Source of the DNA: Bacillus sp. ZZV12-4809
Lineage (GTDB): Bacteria > Bacillota > Bacilli > Bacillales > Cytobacillaceae
NCBI RefSeq assembly: GCF_009849585.1
Contig: NZ_VCRN01000001.1
Coordinates: forward strand, 186,001-250,000
Direction of reading: 5' to 3'
DNA length: 64,000 bases
This document shows positions 62,525 through 64,000 of the stretch, piece after piece. The notes beneath the pieces were generated by a model that saw only the letters and a program-made list of their open reading frames with translations, ran no database searches and was not told the DNA's origin. Each line of letters opens with the position of its first letter. The first letter of the stretch is position 1. The translations under genes and the position numbers were made by a program.

Positions 62525-63146
62525 ATTCCCTCTCCATCTCCCGAATCGAATGCAGTACCCGCCTGTAATAGTAATCCTCATGCGGAACAAAGTCGTCTTT
62601 GCACACTTTTATAGAGGATGTGACTCTTTCATCGCGTTCAATCTGAAATCCCTCTGCCTGGATATGATCTCTTCCTTCAAACCAGAGCTCATGGAAGTCT
62701 TCCAGGTCAATCCGGTAGATTCCCGTTACTTCCTCCAGCTGCGGCTTGAACTCCTCCAGAGTATGGCCGCTGGGATATAGAAATACATTCGCCAGTTCTT
62801 TGTCGATAAAATTTTCTTTCTCTGCCATATAATCGATGACGCCCAATGGCACCAAATCCGTAAAATCAACTTGAATCCCCAGTTCTTCCTCCACTTCCCT
62901 CAGCCCGTCCATGACTGATTCATGGCTCATAAGATGGCCTGCAGCGGTTATGTCCAGTAATCCCGGGTAATCCTTTTTGTCTTTGCTGCGGTATTGAAAA
63001 TAAATATATTCCTTTTCTTCTTGTCTATCGATGAACCAGCAGTGAAAGGTTTCATGCCAGAGTCCTTTTATGTGTACCTCTTCTCGGGAAGCAACACCAA
63101 TCTGATTCCGATTTTCATCAAATATATTCAGCATTTCTGTCTCCAA
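62514..63146 (-). CDS. NUDIX hydrolase
   Basis: 210 residues. The NUDIX box is AGHLMSHESVMDGLREVEEELGI (about 68-90; G-x5-E-x7-REVEEELGI), binding Mg and a nucleoside-diphosphate-linked substrate. The N-terminus (MLNIFDENRNQIGVASREEVH, FHCWFIDR) resembles isopentenyl-diphosphate isomerase-like NUDIX proteins. Start TTG 63146 is supported by GGAGG 8 bp upstream and abuts the stop codon of the DUF2268 gene. It overlaps the nucleotidyltransferase gene. Confidence 0.85.
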   Translation of the reverse strand: METEMLNIFDENRNQIGVASREEVHIKGLWHETFHCWFIDRQEEKEYIYFQYRSKDKKDYPGLLDITAAGHLMSHESVMDGLREVEEELGIQVDFTDLVPLGVIDYMAEKENFIDKELANVFLYPSGHTLEEFKPQLEEVTGIYRIDLEDFHELWFEGRDHIQAEGFQIERDERVTSSIKVCKDDFVPHEDYYYRRVLHSIREMEREYAD

Positions 63147-63968
63147 TTACATGTCCTCCTGGATCATATATCGATTAAGCAGTTCAACCGGATCTATATG
63201 AAATAAATCCCGGTACCTTGTGATTTTTTCCTGTTCTGCGTAATGCCTTACCATTTTATAAGCAAAAGAATAGCCAGAAAATATGGGGATGCCCATTTCC
63301 TTATCACCAAAACAGATTTTACTTTTTAACACACCGTCTGCTGTATGCAGATTCTGCCTGGCAATTTCCAAATAGCGATGCTCGGCTTCCTCAGTGAAGC
63401 TTTCCTTCCACCACCGCTTATCCCTATAAAGCGAAAGACTGAAATACTCAGCGCACCCCTCCATTTTATACCAGTCAGCGAGAGTAAAGGTTTCTAGTGT
63501 AAGATTGTAGATCGGATTTTCAGGGCAAGCATGATGGAGCTCATGGGCAAGCATATATTTTAAAAAGTCGGGGTCCGGCTGCGGCGGAATGGCAAGGAAA
63601 ATAGTATCTGGACCTATAGTGTAGCCATTTGTCCACAGGGATTGATCTATATTCTGAAACCACGGGAAAGGCAGAGAAGGCACAATTGTTATAGACAGGC
63701 TTTTAAAGTGAAGCTGCCTCATAGCTGCCTTACACGTTTCATCGGCGATGGCTGCGATCTCCTCGGGATTCCAGCTGTACTCAGGGAGCCTCTCTGCTGA
63801 CAAGGCTTCAAATTTAAAAAGCTGAAACCTTTTTGCCAGCTGCTCCCAGTTTTGCATCCACGATTTCCTGCCGATCAGGGGGCTGAACTCCGCTTGAAGG
63901 TAACGGTTCATATCCAGGCGGTTTTCCAGGAGGCGGGCTGGTGTGATTTGGTTCAGCGTGAATCCCAT
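63147..63968 (-). CDS. DUF2268-type predicted zinc-dependent peptidase
   Basis: 273 residues, cytosolic (no signal). The zinc motif HELHH (in MLAHELHHACPE, about 140-151) with a downstream KMEGCAEYFS (Glu as third ligand) fits the DUF2268 metallopeptidase-like family. AAGGAGAG precedes ATG 63968. First gene in the window of a packed set: DUF2268 peptidase, NUDIX, nucleotidyltransferase, exported protein. The physiological substrate is unknown. Confidence 0.82.
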   Translation of the reverse strand: MGFTLNQITPARLLENRLDMNRYLQAEFSPLIGRKSWMQNWEQLAKRFQLFKFEALSAERLPEYSWNPEEIAAIADETCKAAMRQLHFKSLSITIVPSLPFPWFQNIDQSLWTNGYTIGPDTIFLAIPPQPDPDFLKYMLAHELHHACPENPIYNLTLETFTLADWYKMEGCAEYFSLSLYRDKRWWKESFTEEAEHRYLEIARQNLHTADGVLKSKICFGDKEMGIPIFSGYSFAYKMVRHYAEQEKITRYRDLFHIDPVELLNRYMIQEDM

Positions 63969-64000
63969 GAATAATCTCTCCTTTTCCGGAACTAATTTCA

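Overview
The window looks like a chromosomal segment of a spore-forming, low-GC Gram-positive rod of the family Bacillaceae, plausibly a Cytobacillus / Bacillus firmus-like organism. The evidence is AAGGAGG-type ribosome binding sites, sigma-A promoters, a tripartite spore germinant-receptor operon, a SpoVB-like sporulation flippase, an RsbR-type stressosome protein, T-box control of tyrosyl-tRNA synthetase, and the Bacillus-specific lia cell-envelope stress system. I see no phage, insertion sequence, plasmid function, rRNA, tRNA or CRISPR array.

Layout. 0-5.4 kb: the 5' part of a gamma-glutamyltransferase, a hotdog acyl-CoA thioesterase, a TetR regulator plus NAD-epimerase pair sharing an operator-like sequence, a CorA channel and two small membrane genes. 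5.4-11.2 kb: a YkvU/SpoVB-like flippase, then a sigma-54 module (YjiH-type transporter, class III aminotransferase, PAS-AAA activator) with a -24/-12 promoter. 11.2-13.7 kb: an ABC-F ATPase behind a leader of about 490 nt with a translatable 44-codon ORF and two intrinsic terminators. 13.8-20.3 kb: CDF cation exporter, liaIH and liaFSR, an M50-like membrane protein and a VanW-domain protein. 20.3-24.1 kb: RraA-like, Fpg-like and trans-sulfuration enzymes plus small membrane genes. 24.2-28.4 kb: germinant receptor genes in the order D-B-A-C. 28.6-34 kb: a FAD/Rieske oxidoreductase, a tandem array of a 20-21 bp repeat, a new 44-codon gene, an amidase and a YfmL-like helicase. 34-39 kb: secreted InhA metalloprotease and secreted 5'-nucleotidase-family phosphoesterase. 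39-46.5 kb: a chemoreceptor remnant, a sensor kinase, a zinc alcohol dehydrogenase, phoX-tatA-tatC and an alanine/glycine:sodium symporter. 46.7-58.9 kb: MFS exporter, CoA-disulfide reductase, class II aldolase, subtilisin, mtnK-mtnA, an RsbR-like protein, an NAT-like protein, 6-phosphogluconolactonase and a quinone-oxidoreductase-like protein. 58.9-64 kb: T-box/tyrZ, mapB, and a packed cluster of DUF2268 peptidase, NUDIX and nucleotidyltransferase genes.

Several genes form evident working units: lia sensing and response to envelope stress; PhoX with its own minimal TatA-TatC translocase; mtnK-mtnA in methylthioribose salvage; the sigma-54 activator with its aminotransferase/transporter operon; and the four-gene germinant receptor. 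The most interesting non-coding signals are the ABC-F leader (promoter, leader peptide, tandem terminators), the 20-21 bp repeat array, the paired TetR operator and the -24/-12 promoter. All assignments were made by reading the sequence by eye. Motif positions are approximate, and no database search was run.
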